In this document: piece by piece, positions 29,871 through 38,189 of the stretch
Layout: each line of letters starts with the position of its first letter
Position numbering within the stretch: position 1 is the stretch's first letter
Source: an uncultured Gammaproteobacteria bacterium
GTDB lineage: Bacteria > Pseudomonadota > Gammaproteobacteria > Pseudomonadales > Pseudohongiellaceae
Direction: 5' to 3'
NCBI GenBank assembly: GCA_913060975.1
Contig: CAJXVC010000009.1
Coordinates: forward strand, 124,001-188,000
Length of the DNA stretch: 64,000 nucleotides
Translations under genes and position numbers: made by a program
The notes under the pieces: model-generated
The model's database searches: none
Seen by the model: the letters and a program-made list of their open reading frames with translations, nothing else
What the model was told of the DNA's origin: nothing

Positions 29871-31361
29871 ATGAAATATAGCCAAGCTGTTCGTCAGTTA
29901 ATTCTGTTAATTTGTTTCGTGTTTTCTGCCAGTTTCTTGCACGCCGCTGAAGAGCCGTCGGTTGAGCCGTCAGAAACAAGTGTCAATTTCGCGCAACTGG
30001 AAGAGCTGATTGTTACTCTGGAAAGTGAAACTGCGCGACAAGAGTTCCTCGACAATTTGCGCGCCATACTCTCCATGCAGGATGAGCAATCGCAAAACAG
30101 ATTTTCTTTCGCCAACTTCCTGGAGCTTGACTCGACCAGCAACAGCCTGCTGTCTTCCTATGTCAATTTTATTCGCGGGTTGGGTTTCAGCAACACAGCC
30201 GCTGGCAAGTTTATTGTGCTGGGATTGATAGTTGTTGCGATCACGGTATTTATCGTAATCAACAACAAAATCTCGCACTTGTTCACGCGGCGCCTAGGTC
30301 GCTTGCGGAGAAAGTTTGATTTCTCTGAGAAACGTTTTCTGTTGATTTTTACAGGCCAGCGGCTGGCGGGTTATGCGCTGGCCTTGCTCTTGCTGATGTA
30401 TGGATTGTTATATGTCATCAGCTCACCTGATGAATTCCAGGGCATGCGTAGTGCTACCTCTTTAGTCGCGGAATACACCGTGCTGGGGCTGTTTCTCGGT
30501 TTGTTGCTGATAACTTCCTGGGAAGGCGTTAATGCAGGTATGGAATACCTGGTACATCGCAGTTCGACAACGAACAGCGCCCGGGTACGAACGCTCTTGC
30601 CGGTGATTCGCAACCTGATTTTCTTTGCAGTGCTGTTATTGTGCAGCATGATCTTACTATCTGAACTCGGCGTGGATATCGTGCCACTATTGGCTGGTGC
30701 GGGTGTGTTGGGCATTGCCATTGGTTTTGGTGCGCAAACCATGGTCAAGGATTTCCTGACTGGTTTTACAATTGTTTTGGAAGACTTGTTGCAAGTAGGG
30801 GATGTTGTCAGTGTCGCTGGTCGTACTGGTCTGGTCGAACGTATTACGCTTCGCAAGATTCAGCTTCGTGATCTCGATGGCACCGTTTATACAGTGCCGC
30901 ACAGTGAAGTTGCCGTGGTTGACAATCTTACCAAGGAATACAGTTTCTACTTGCTTGATGTGGGTGTGGCCTATGCCGAAGACACTGATCGTGTCATTGA
31001 GTGCCTGCTCAAGATTGATGAAGAATTACGAGAAGATGACGATTTCGCTGACATGATTCTGGCCCCATTACATGTGCTTGGCGTGGATAAATTTGATGAC
31101 AGTGCTGTTATCGTGCGCGTACGTACCAAGACCCGTCCGCATGATAAATGGAATGTGGGTAGGGAATTCAATCGTCGTATCAAGCAGACCTTTGACAAAG
31201 AAGGCATCGAGATTCCATTTCCACATCGCACCATTTACTTTGGCGCAGAGGAAAGAAAGCTAGAGGAACAGGCGATTGATCAAGACTCGGAGGAAGCGAC
31301 TTCTGAAAATACGAGGCCTGATAAAGATGCTAGCGCCGAACAGCCGGCAAACGAAGATTGA
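29871..31361 (+). CDS. MscS-family mechanosensitive ion channel
   Basis: 496 aa from ATG 29871, which gives a clean signal peptide (ending FLHAAEE); the in-frame upstream start at 29745 is inside the previous gene. After an acidic periplasmic part (about 30-100) there are about four membrane helices (near 115, 160, 195 and 240). The pore helix and MscS core include LLAGAGVLGIAIGFGAQTMV, then DFLTGFTIVLEDLLQVGDVV and VPHSEV. The C-terminus is charged and disordered (ATSENTRPDKDASAEQP). It is larger than E. coli MscS (286 aa) because of the extra N-terminal domain. It should release solutes on hypo-osmotic shock. Confidence 0.9.
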   Translation: MKYSQAVRQLILLICFVFSASFLHAAEEPSVEPSETSVNFAQLEELIVTLESETARQEFLDNLRAILSMQDEQSQNRFSFANFLELDSTSNSLLSSYVNFIRGLGFSNTAAGKFIVLGLIVVAITVFIVINNKISHLFTRRLGRLRRKFDFSEKRFLLIFTGQRLAGYALALLLLMYGLLYVISSPDEFQGMRSATSLVAEYTVLGLFLGLLLITSWEGVNAGMEYLVHRSSTTNSARVRTLLPVIRNLIFFAVLLLCSMILLSELGVDIVPLLAGAGVLGIAIGFGAQTMVKDFLTGFTIVLEDLLQVGDVVSVAGRTGLVERITLRKIQLRDLDGTVYTVPHSEVAVVDNLTKEYSFYLLDVGVAYAEDTDRVIECLLKIDEELREDDDFADMILAPLHVLGVDKFDDSAVIVRVRTKTRPHDKWNVGREFNRRIKQTFDKEGIEIPFPHRTIYFGAEERKLEEQAIDQDSEEATSENTRPDKDASAEQPANED

Positions 31362-31369
31362 GTCGGCCG

Positions 31370-31397
31370 ATGCCGGCAGTAGCGACTACTCCGGCAT
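31370..31397. terminator. Hairpin between convergent genes
   Basis: ATGCCGG-C-AGTAG (31370-31382), loop CGA, CTACT-CCGGCAT (31386-31397): a 12-bp stem with one bulged C. It starts 9 bp after the mscS-type gene and 19 bp before the end of the opposing DUF502 gene. No clear T-run on either strand. It probably serves as a two-way transcript end. Confidence 0.55.
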
Positions 31398-31415
31398 GTG
31401 TTCTTGTCGATGTGT

Positions 31416-32039
31416 TCAGCTCGCCGTGCGGGCGCCCAGTCCAGCACTCATGATTAGTTGCAAGGCTTCGCCGGCTTCCAGATCGGCTTTTTCAACTTGC
31501 GATCTGGGCACCACCACCATATAACCCCCCGCTTGATAACTCATTGGTAAAAACACTGCGACATCATCGTCATTCATCATCTTGCCAAGCCGTGAATTCT
31601 TGTCGTCACCTCTCTTGGTAATAATGCCAAGCAACCGGCCATTCATGTCAGGAACGTTGACCCACACCACCGCAGAATCATCAAACGGACTGCCACCCAT
31701 CAGATCGAGAAAATCCTTGATCGTGCCATAGATATTAGCCACCAGTGGGATGCGCTCCATTAATTTGCCTGGCAGCTTCCAGACGCGTTTGGTTATAGCG
31801 TTATGCGAAGTTACTCCGACCACTAGCGCAATTAACAAAAATGAAATAATTGCCACGCCGGGAAAATACAGTGACTCGGGTAACACCATCATCCATACCG
31901 TCCGCAGCCAGGACTCCAGCGTGCGTATTATCCAGACGATCAGTTGCACGGAGATCAATACCGGCAACAGTATTGATAGGCCAATTAGCATTTGTTTGGT
32001 GATTGTTTTCACAACGCTTTTTCCTTTTGAGATGAGCAT
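31416..32039 (-). CDS. DUF502 family membrane protein
   Basis: 207 aa. Two N-terminal membrane helices (about 15-36 and 58-80) are followed by a soluble domain containing KLPGKLMERIPLVANIYGTI and DVAVFLPMSYQAGGYMVVVP, both typical of DUF502. The role of this family is not established. It faces the mscS-type gene (tail to tail) and starts 47 bp from the divergent TPR gene. Composition resembles the core genome rather than the AT-rich TPR neighbour. Confidence 0.85.
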   Translation of the reverse strand: MLISKGKSVVKTITKQMLIGLSILLPVLISVQLIVWIIRTLESWLRTVWMMVLPESLYFPGVAIISFLLIALVVGVTSHNAITKRVWKLPGKLMERIPLVANIYGTIKDFLDLMGGSPFDDSAVVWVNVPDMNGRLLGIITKRGDDKNSRLGKMMNDDDVAVFLPMSYQAGGYMVVVPRSQVEKADLEAGEALQLIMSAGLGARTAS

Positions 32040-32086
32040 TTACTGATACTATATCAATCTGCAAAATATGACCTAAAATTAAAAGT

Positions 32087-33991
32087 GTGGGTTCGTTCTC
32101 GAATGCTGTTAGAGAATGGTTGGGCTGGCTACGAGGTGAGAAGAGCAAGAGTGATTCTATGAAAATGACGCTAGAAGATGCTTTGATGAGAGCAGTGCAA
32201 GCTCACAAAGCAGGGAAAATTGCCGAGGCCGATCAATTATACGGCGCCATATTGGAAGTCGAACCCGGGCATCCAGACGCTAATCACAATCTCGGGTTAT
32301 TGGCGATCGGGATCGGCCAAATCAAAGAAGCATTGCCATTCCTGAAAAAAGCATTAGAAGCGAATCCAGACATTGCTCAGTTTTGGGTTAGTTACATCAA
32401 CGCAAATTTGGAAGTAGGTGATTTAGCCACGGCCAAGAGTTCTCTCGCGCTCGCTAAAGAAAGATCAATTGATCCTGAAACAATCTTAAGACTGGAAGTG
32501 AAAATCGCTGACTTTTCAAATGCTACTAAATCAGCGTCGGTAGTCAAAAACCCGCCAAGCCAGAAGATTTCTGAGCTTTTAAAACTATATGAAAATACTG
32601 AGTTTGAGAAGTTGCTAGAGATAGTCGATGACTTGATCATTGATTTTCCAAATTCAATAAAGCTACTAAGCATTAAAGGAGCTGTACACGCAGGATTGAC
32701 TGAGTATGAAGCGGCCATCAATAGCTACGAAAAAGTGCTAAGTCTAGATTCGAGTGATGCTGATGCGCTTTACAATCTGGCGAATGCCTATAGGAATACA
32801 TCTAGATTAGAGGAGGCAATTGGATTCTACAGAAAGGCATTAGAACGTAAACCTAGTTTTTCTGATGGACACAACAATCTAGGTATTTCACTATTGGATA
32901 GCGGGCAAGTAGAGAATGCGATAGCAGTTTTCAAAAAAGTGTTAACGATCGATCCTAATTACGCTGAAGCATATAACAACTTGGCGAATGCCTATCTGAC
33001 GATAGGAGAAATAGACTTTGCGATAGAAAATTATCTATGCGCAATGCGTAAAAATCCACTTTATGCCGAAGCATTTGTCAATCTACAAGGAGTATTGGCA
33101 CAACGCATCCTGAATGATGATGGTAGTCAATTACTCGATGAATTTCGATCTGGCGAGCTGGAAAAGATACTCTGTGAGTTTCCAAAATACCATGTCTATC
33201 GAATGATAAATTCGTTCATAAAGAGAGATGTTGCCCGGACAAGAGAAGCTGTCAGCACTTACGTTCATCTCGTAAATACCAAAGGGTTGGATAGCCGAAA
33301 TAACAATGATCGGGTGTTCTGCGAAGCGTATTCGAAGTATATTGACGAGCTTAGCAGTGACGAAATTAAACTTCCCGAAAGACAGTCAGCCACAGTTTAT
33401 CATATTGGAGAAAGCCACTGTTTGAGTTATGCGCATCATAATATCAGGCTCAATGGAGCTTGTTATTCTGTTTTCCCAAAGATCGTGTTTGGGGCGAAGG
33501 CTTATCATTTCTCCAATTCCAATCGAAATAAATACAAAGCGATTATCGAGCGGCATCTGAATTCATTGCCGCGAGGCTCAATTGTCTTTCTCTCATTCGG
33601 TGAGATTGATTGCCGAGGTAATGAAGGCCTTCTTGTAGCAGCAGAAAAATCAAACACGGACTTACGAGTTTTGGTAGATAGCACCGTTTCGGCATATGTT
33701 CGATGGTTCATTGAGGCGAATAGCGCGAATCAACATCAGTTGTATTTTTTCAATATCTCAGCTCCATTGTTCGATAGCACGTTAACTTTTGAAGAAAATC
33801 GCAAGGTGGCCCTAGTTGTAAGTCTTTTTAACAAGGAGCTAGAAAATGTACTGCAAGCCAATGAAATTAAATTGATCGATGTCTATAGTTATACAGCGAA
33901 TGAGAGTGGCTTCGCGAGCGGTGAGTATCACATCGACAATCATCATCTAGATTATCGAATACTTGGCCAAATTGAGAGCCAATTAAATTAA
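32087..33991 (+). CDS. TPR protein with C-terminal SGNH-like domain, AT-rich
   Basis: 634 aa from GTG 32087; ATG 32159 (AAGAG 7 bp upstream) is an alternative that starts just before the first TPR. About residues 27-340 are TPR repeats (EADQLYGAILEVEPGHPDAN, YNLANAYRNTSRLEEAIGFY, YNNLANAYLTIGEIDFAIEN). The last 200 residues look like an SGNH/GDSL hydrolase-type fold: block I GESHCLSY, block III FLSFGEIDCR, and D-x-x-H in IDNHHLDY. No signal peptide. The gene is strikingly AT-rich (19 G+C in the 60 bases 32581-32640), so it was probably acquired. Function is unknown; similar architectures occur near surface-polysaccharide genes. Confidence 0.75.
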   Translation: MGSFSNAVREWLGWLRGEKSKSDSMKMTLEDALMRAVQAHKAGKIAEADQLYGAILEVEPGHPDANHNLGLLAIGIGQIKEALPFLKKALEANPDIAQFWVSYINANLEVGDLATAKSSLALAKERSIDPETILRLEVKIADFSNATKSASVVKNPPSQKISELLKLYENTEFEKLLEIVDDLIIDFPNSIKLLSIKGAVHAGLTEYEAAINSYEKVLSLDSSDADALYNLANAYRNTSRLEEAIGFYRKALERKPSFSDGHNNLGISLLDSGQVENAIAVFKKVLTIDPNYAEAYNNLANAYLTIGEIDFAIENYLCAMRKNPLYAEAFVNLQGVLAQRILNDDGSQLLDEFRSGELEKILCEFPKYHVYRMINSFIKRDVARTREAVSTYVHLVNTKGLDSRNNNDRVFCEAYSKYIDELSSDEIKLPERQSATVYHIGESHCLSYAHHNIRLNGACYSVFPKIVFGAKAYHFSNSNRNKYKAIIERHLNSLPRGSIVFLSFGEIDCRGNEGLLVAAEKSNTDLRVLVDSTVSAYVRWFIEANSANQHQLYFFNISAPLFDSTLTFEENRKVALVVSLFNKELENVLQANEIKLIDVYSYTANESGFASGEYHIDNHHLDYRILGQIESQLN

Positions 33992-34189
33992 CGATTGCGA
34001 ATACCACCATAAGGGGGCTCTAACAGCGCGTGCTGCAGCTCTTACCCATTGCAGCAGGTAAAGTTCAAAAGTTGCTCCAGCGCAGGTGATCGAAGCTGCG
34101 CCGAATGTGAGTTTTTAAGTAGGTGGTTGAATTGCTTATTGGAAGTGCCCGCTACCAGATCTTGCAGATGCGCTGGGGAGAGGAATTGA
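33992..34189. other. Spacer between the TPR gene and the hairpin array
   Basis: No gene seen. It contains GC-rich short repeats of the type GCTGCAG but no convincing promoter or terminator. Composition returns from AT-rich to average here. With the hairpin array that follows it makes a 350-bp non-coding stretch before tRNA-Leu. Confidence 0.5.
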
Positions 34190-34293
34190 TTGAAATCGCC
34201 TTTGGGCGATTTCAACCCCTGCGGGGCGCCTTGCAGGCGTCCAAAATGCTACGCATTTAGTGAACCTCTTATCGGTTCAAGTCCCGGTTCGGG
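34190..34293. repeat. Array of six consecutive small hairpins next to tRNA-Leu
   Basis: Six inverted repeats follow one another almost without spacers: (1) TTGAAATCGCC/GGCGATTTCAA, 34190-34215; (2) CCCC-TGC-GGGG, 34216-34226; (3) CGCCT-TGC-AGGCG, 34227-34239; (4) AAATGC-TAC-GCATTT, 34244-34258; (5) TGAACC/GGTTCA, 34261-34279; (6) CCCG-GTT-CGGG, 34283-34293. All stems are perfect, and four loops are trinucleotides. It lies 50 bp beyond the 3' end of tRNA-Leu. It is not a tRNA or an intrinsic terminator. An open frame across it (34190-34381) is not a gene. Confidence 0.85.
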
Positions 34294-34342
34294 GTCTGAG
34301 TACTATTGGGGTTTGTACAGCCGAATCGGCATCGAGGATTTA

Positions 34343-34429
34343 TGGTGCCCAGGAGAGGACTTGAACCTCCACGGCCGTTAGGCCACTAGCACCTGAAGCT
34401 AGCGTGTCTACCAATTCCACCACCTGGGC
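34343..34429 (-). tRNA. tRNA-Leu (anticodon CAG)
   Basis: On the minus strand the acceptor 5' half GCCCAGG pairs with CCTGGGC, and the encoded CCA end is at 34343-34345. The anticodon stem CTAGC/GCTAG encloses TTCAGGT, giving anticodon CAG. A long variable arm (GGCC/GGCC type) marks a class II Leu tRNA, and the T-arm has GGTTCAAGTCC. 87 nt. tRNA-Leu at this place, before rnr, matches Pseudomonas. Confidence 0.95.
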
Positions 34430-34465
34430 ACAGAAAGGGAATTCTGGTCTTTCGACCGGAGCGCA

Positions 34466-34494
34466 ACTTTACCCATGGCTCCCGGCTCTGTCAA
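34466..34494 (-). promoter_or_regulatory. Promoter of tRNA-Leu
   Basis: On the minus strand a perfect -35 TTGACA (34489-34494), a 17-bp spacer and -10 TAAAGT (34466-34471) predict a start about 30 nt before the tRNA. It is divergent from rnr and overlaps the false upstream start of the rnr frame. Confidence 0.75.
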
Positions 34495-34561
34495 CTGTCG
34501 CAGACTTCTCGCGCGGTCACGTGTATACTGGAGAGACACTCCGTATGAATACCTCCCTTTA

Positions 34562-37225
34562 ATGTCAAAATCCTCAAAACCCCGCGATCCCTTCGCTAAT
34601 CGTGAAGCCAGCAATTATTCCAATCCTATCGCCAGCCGTGAATTAATTCTCGAGACTCTGGAGGACATTGGCGAACCAGCCAGTCTGTCGGATGTAGCAG
34701 AAAAGCTGCAGTTGTCATCCGAAGAAGAGCTGGAAGCCCTGCGCCGGCGCCTGATTGCCATGAGCCGTGATGGCCAGATCATCAGCAATCGCCGCGGTGT
34801 CTATGGCCTGGCTGCACACATGGGCCTGGAACGCGGCCGCATTCAGGGGAATAAGGATGGTTTTGGCTTCTTTATCCCTGAAGATGGCGGTGACGACCTG
34901 TTCCTCAGCCCCCGCGAGATGGAAAAACTGTTCGATGGCGATATCGTGCTTGCGCGCCATAGCGGGTTTGATAACCGTGGCCGCAAAGAAGGCATGGTGG
35001 TGGAGATTCTTACGCGCCGCTACAGCGAGATCGTCGGGCGCTACTATCAGGAGCAAGGCTTTGGGTTGGTCATTCCAGACAGCAAGCGCATTGCCCATGA
35101 AATTCTGATTCCCGATGGCCAGTCACGCAGTGCCAGCGATGGCCAGTATGTCGTCGCCGAACTCGTCGAATATCCGGACAAGCGTCGCAAGGCGATTGGC
35201 AAGATCACCGAAATTCTCGGCGATGTCAGCACACCAGGGCTGGAAATCGACATTGCTGTGCGCAGTCACGACATTCCCCATGAGTGGCCCGCAGCCGTTG
35301 AAAAAGAAACGGCGCGCCTGCCGAATACTGTGTCTGACAAGGAACTCAAGGGACGTTACGATCTGCGCGATATCCCCTTCGTCACGATCGATGGCGAGGA
35401 TGCCAAGGATTTTGATGACGCGGTATATGCCCGCCAGCACAAGTCCGGAGGCTGGACTTTGATGGTGGCGATCGCCGACGTGTCGGCCTATGTCACTGTT
35501 GGCAGTGCCCTGGATACTGAGGCTACCGAGCGTGGCACTTCGGTGTACTTCCCTGGTCATGTCATTCCCATGTTGCCGGAAGAGCTGTCCAATGGCTTGT
35601 GTTCGCTCAAGCCCGAGGTCGACCGCCTGATCATGGTCTGTGAGATGGAGATCAGCACCACCGGTGAGATGACTGACTTCAATTTCTTTGAAGGTGTCAT
35701 TCACTCCCATGCCCGTCTGACCTACAACGAAGTGGCTGACATGCTCAGCGAGCCAGCCAACGACACCACGGCCAAGCTGCGCGACAAACTCCGCAAGCGC
35801 CATGAGGCATTGATTGGCGATCTGGATAATCTCTATTCGCTCTATCATGTCTTGCGTGAGCGTCGCGCTAACAATGGTGCAATGGATTTCGAGTCCACCG
35901 AAACTCGAATCGTGTTTGGCGAAGACCGCAAGATTCGTGAAATCGTCCCGGTGCAGCGCAATGAGGCGCATCGCCTGATCGAAGAATGCATGCTCTGCGC
36001 CAACGTGGCTGCGGCAAACTTATTGGAAGCCCATAAACTTCCGACCTTGTACCGGGTTCACGAAGGCCCCAATCCGGACAAGCTGGATTCGCTGCGCGAA
36101 TTTCTTGGTGGCTTGGGACTGCATCTGGGCGGGGGCGAAAAGCCGAGTCCGCTGCATTACCAGAGCGTCCTGCAGAGTCTGTCCGATCGGCCTAACAGTC
36201 ATCTGCTGCAAGTCATGCTGATTCGCTCCATGATGCAGGCTGTGTACACGCCCGACAATGCTGGCCACTTCGGGCTGGGCTTTGAAGCCTATGCGCACTT
36301 CACCTCGCCTATTCGCCGCTATCCCGATTTGCTGGTACACCGTGGCATTCGCTACTTGCTGCGCAATAAAAAGGGCAAGCATCTGCGCCCCCACGAAGAA
36401 GCGGCCAAGCTCGATAAGCAAGTAATCTATCCCTACGGCGAGACCGACATGGCGGCGTTGGGCGAGAGTTGTTCCAACTATGAACGCCGCGCTGACGCTG
36501 CCAGCTACAGTGTGGTGGACTGGCTCAAGTGTGAATACATGCAGGATCGCGTCGGTGACGATTTCCTCGGCACGGTCGCCTCGGTGACCAGCTTCGGTCT
36601 GTTCATTGAGTTGGCGGACATATTTATCGAAGGTTTGGTGCACATCTCCGAGCTCAGTAATGATTACTACAATTTCGACCCGGTGCATCAGTGCTTGCAG
36701 GGTGAGCGCTCCGGTGTGCGTTTTGCCATGGGTGATACGGTCGAGGTCAAACTCGTGCGCGTCGACCTTAATGACAAGAAGATCGACCTGCAGATGCTGC
36801 GCAAGGTTGGTGGCGATCAGCCAATGCCAACCGGTGATGCTGGTACTCGGCGTAAGCCAAATCCCAAGAATGCCGGTAAGAAGTCGCGTAACAGAGGCAA
36901 GCAACGTACCTCGCAGGGCAAGGCGCCGGACAAGACAGCCGGTGGCGCGCAGGCGAAGGCTGGCAAGAAGAAGCGCCCGGCCAGCAAGAGCAAAGGTCAA
37001 TCTGCTGCTGGTTTTACCCGTGATCAGGTCTCTGGTCTGGCGGCGAAAAGCAAGAAAACCAAACCAGCCAGGAAAGCCAAATCAGGCGACTCAGCCAGTG
37101 CGAAGACCGGTGGCAGTGGCAAGACTAACAATCTGTCACGAGCGAAGAAGATAGCCAACAAGGCCAAGCGCAATCAGGCCGCGAAAGCGCAAGGTAAAGG
37201 ACCAGGCAAGAGACCGCGTAAATAA
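34562..37225 (+). CDS. rnr: Ribonuclease R
   Basis: 3'-5' exoribonuclease that degrades structured RNA and works with tmRNA in quality control. 887 aa from ATG 34562 (MSKSSKPRDPF); the longer frame from 34475 runs through the tRNA-Leu promoter and is rejected. An N-terminal winged helix and cold-shock domains precede the RNB domain with the catalytic Asp cluster (IDGEDAKDFDDAVYA) and HFTSPIRRYPDLLVHRG. An S1 domain follows (GTVASVTSFGLFIELADIFI). The C-terminal 130 residues are very Lys-rich and longer than in E. coli. A -10-like TATACT lies at 34524. rlmB follows after 61 bp. Confidence 0.95.
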   Translation: MSKSSKPRDPFANREASNYSNPIASRELILETLEDIGEPASLSDVAEKLQLSSEEELEALRRRLIAMSRDGQIISNRRGVYGLAAHMGLERGRIQGNKDGFGFFIPEDGGDDLFLSPREMEKLFDGDIVLARHSGFDNRGRKEGMVVEILTRRYSEIVGRYYQEQGFGLVIPDSKRIAHEILIPDGQSRSASDGQYVVAELVEYPDKRRKAIGKITEILGDVSTPGLEIDIAVRSHDIPHEWPAAVEKETARLPNTVSDKELKGRYDLRDIPFVTIDGEDAKDFDDAVYARQHKSGGWTLMVAIADVSAYVTVGSALDTEATERGTSVYFPGHVIPMLPEELSNGLCSLKPEVDRLIMVCEMEISTTGEMTDFNFFEGVIHSHARLTYNEVADMLSEPANDTTAKLRDKLRKRHEALIGDLDNLYSLYHVLRERRANNGAMDFESTETRIVFGEDRKIREIVPVQRNEAHRLIEECMLCANVAAANLLEAHKLPTLYRVHEGPNPDKLDSLREFLGGLGLHLGGGEKPSPLHYQSVLQSLSDRPNSHLLQVMLIRSMMQAVYTPDNAGHFGLGFEAYAHFTSPIRRYPDLLVHRGIRYLLRNKKGKHLRPHEEAAKLDKQVIYPYGETDMAALGESCSNYERRADAASYSVVDWLKCEYMQDRVGDDFLGTVASVTSFGLFIELADIFIEGLVHISELSNDYYNFDPVHQCLQGERSGVRFAMGDTVEVKLVRVDLNDKKIDLQMLRKVGGDQPMPTGDAGTRRKPNPKNAGKKSRNRGKQRTSQGKAPDKTAGGAQAKAGKKKRPASKSKGQSAAGFTRDQVSGLAAKSKKTKPARKAKSGDSASAKTGGSGKTNNLSRAKKIANKAKRNQAAKAQGKGPGKRPRK

Positions 37226-37286
37226 TTCCATGCTGGCGCAACGTGTACTCTTGTCTTCTGCACGGCCAGCTCGTTAAAGTCAGTTC

Positions 37287-38030
37287 ATGAAAGCAAATCA
37301 ATACTGGATAGGTGGCATTCACGCCGTGACCGAGTTGCTCCGGCAACGCCCTGGCGCGGTGCAAGAGTTGCTTGTTCAAGACCAGCGCAAAGACAAGCGC
37401 ATGCAGGCCCTTCGGGATCTGGCAGCCAACGCCGGATTGCGCGTGCAAGTAGTCGAGCGCAGCGAATTGGAGAAATTTGCCGGCGAAGGTCATCAAGGCG
37501 TAGCGGCACTGGTCATTAACGACAGTGTGGAATTGGGCGAGAAGGAATTACTCGTGCTACTCGACCAGATATCCCAGCCATTATTACTGGTGCTGGATGG
37601 CGTGACTGATCCGCACAATCTGGGCGCTTGCCTGCGCAGCGCCGATGCTGCCGGGGTCGATGCGGTAATAGTGCCGCGCGATAATGCCGTGGGTCTGAAC
37701 GCCACCGTGCAAAAAGTAGCCAGTGGCGCGGCCGAAACAGTGAATTTCGTGGTCGTGACCAATCTGGCACGTTGTCTGGAAGCTCTCAAGCAGCGTGGTA
37801 TATGGCTGGTCGGGACGTCGGACAAAGCCGACACCGCTTTATACGCGCAAGACCTGACTGGTCCTCTGGCTATTGTCATGGGCTCGGAAGGCGACGGTCT
37901 GCGCCGTTTGACCCGTGAAGCCTGCGATTATCTGGTCGCGATTCCGATGGCCGGGGAAGTGAGCAGCCTGAATGTGTCAGTGGCAACCGGTGTCACACTT
38001 TTTGAAGCCGTGCGTCAGCGGCGCAAATAA
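37287..38030 (+). CDS. rlmB: 23S rRNA (Gm2251) 2'-O-methyltransferase RlmB
   Basis: SpoU-class methyltransferase for G2251 in the peptidyl-transferase P loop. 247 aa. The small N-terminal L30e-like substrate domain (YWIGGIHAVTELLRQRPGAV) is followed by the knotted SPOUT domain with motif 1 DPHNLGACLRSADAAG, motif 2 VMGSEGDGLRRL and motif 3 IPMAGEVSSLNVSVATG. It lies downstream of rnr, the usual order, and probably shares its transcript. The next gene, rpsF, has its own promoter. Confidence 0.96.
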   Translation: MKANQYWIGGIHAVTELLRQRPGAVQELLVQDQRKDKRMQALRDLAANAGLRVQVVERSELEKFAGEGHQGVAALVINDSVELGEKELLVLLDQISQPLLLVLDGVTDPHNLGACLRSADAAGVDAVIVPRDNAVGLNATVQKVASGAAETVNFVVVTNLARCLEALKQRGIWLVGTSDKADTALYAQDLTGPLAIVMGSEGDGLRRLTREACDYLVAIPMAGEVSSLNVSVATGVTLFEAVRQRRK

Positions 38031-38051
38031 CCACTAAAACTCCGCATTTAG

Positions 38052-38080
38052 TTGCATATTGCAGGCGCTTTCACTAGAAT
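38052..38080 (+). promoter_or_regulatory. Candidate promoter of the rpsF operon
   Basis: -35 TTGCAT (38052-38057), 17-bp spacer, -10 TAGAAT (38075-38080). Transcription would start near 38087, giving a leader of about 100 nt before rpsF. It lies just downstream of the rlmB stop. Confidence 0.6.
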
Positions 38081-38097
38081 TCCGCCTCTTTTATTGG

Positions 38098-38119
38098 CTG
38101 GGCTCCAAATATAGCCCAG
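38098..38119 (+). promoter_or_regulatory. rpsF leader hairpin, possible S6:S18 autoregulatory site
   Basis: CTGGGCT (38098-38104) and AGCCCAG (38113-38119) make a 7-bp stem with an 8-nt loop, followed closely by TCCG. S6:S18 in many bacteria binds a leader stem with an unpaired CCG. The position fits, but the full consensus could not be confirmed by eye. Confidence 0.35.
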
Positions 38120-38189
38120 TCCGACATAACTCCTTGTCTCACCGCACACGCCAGTGTTAGCCGGGAGGCATAACCCAAAAGGAGTCTCT

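Noticed and set aside
34261-34300. tRNA T-arm-like GGTTCAAGTCCC as a tRNA pseudogene
   Set aside because: The stem would have an 8-nt loop and there is no acceptor, D-arm or anticodon arm; it is better explained as hairpins 5 and 6 of the array.
34190-34381. 63-codon frame over the hairpin array and tRNA-Leu
   Set aside because: It crosses the tRNA gene and perfect hairpins; no ribosome site.
34475-34561. N-terminal extension of RNase R
   Set aside because: It overlaps the tRNA-Leu promoter region and encodes residues unlike the family.
36020-37000. 326-codon frame antisense to rnr
   Set aside because: It lies wholly inside a firmly identified gene and has no family features; a codon-bias shadow.
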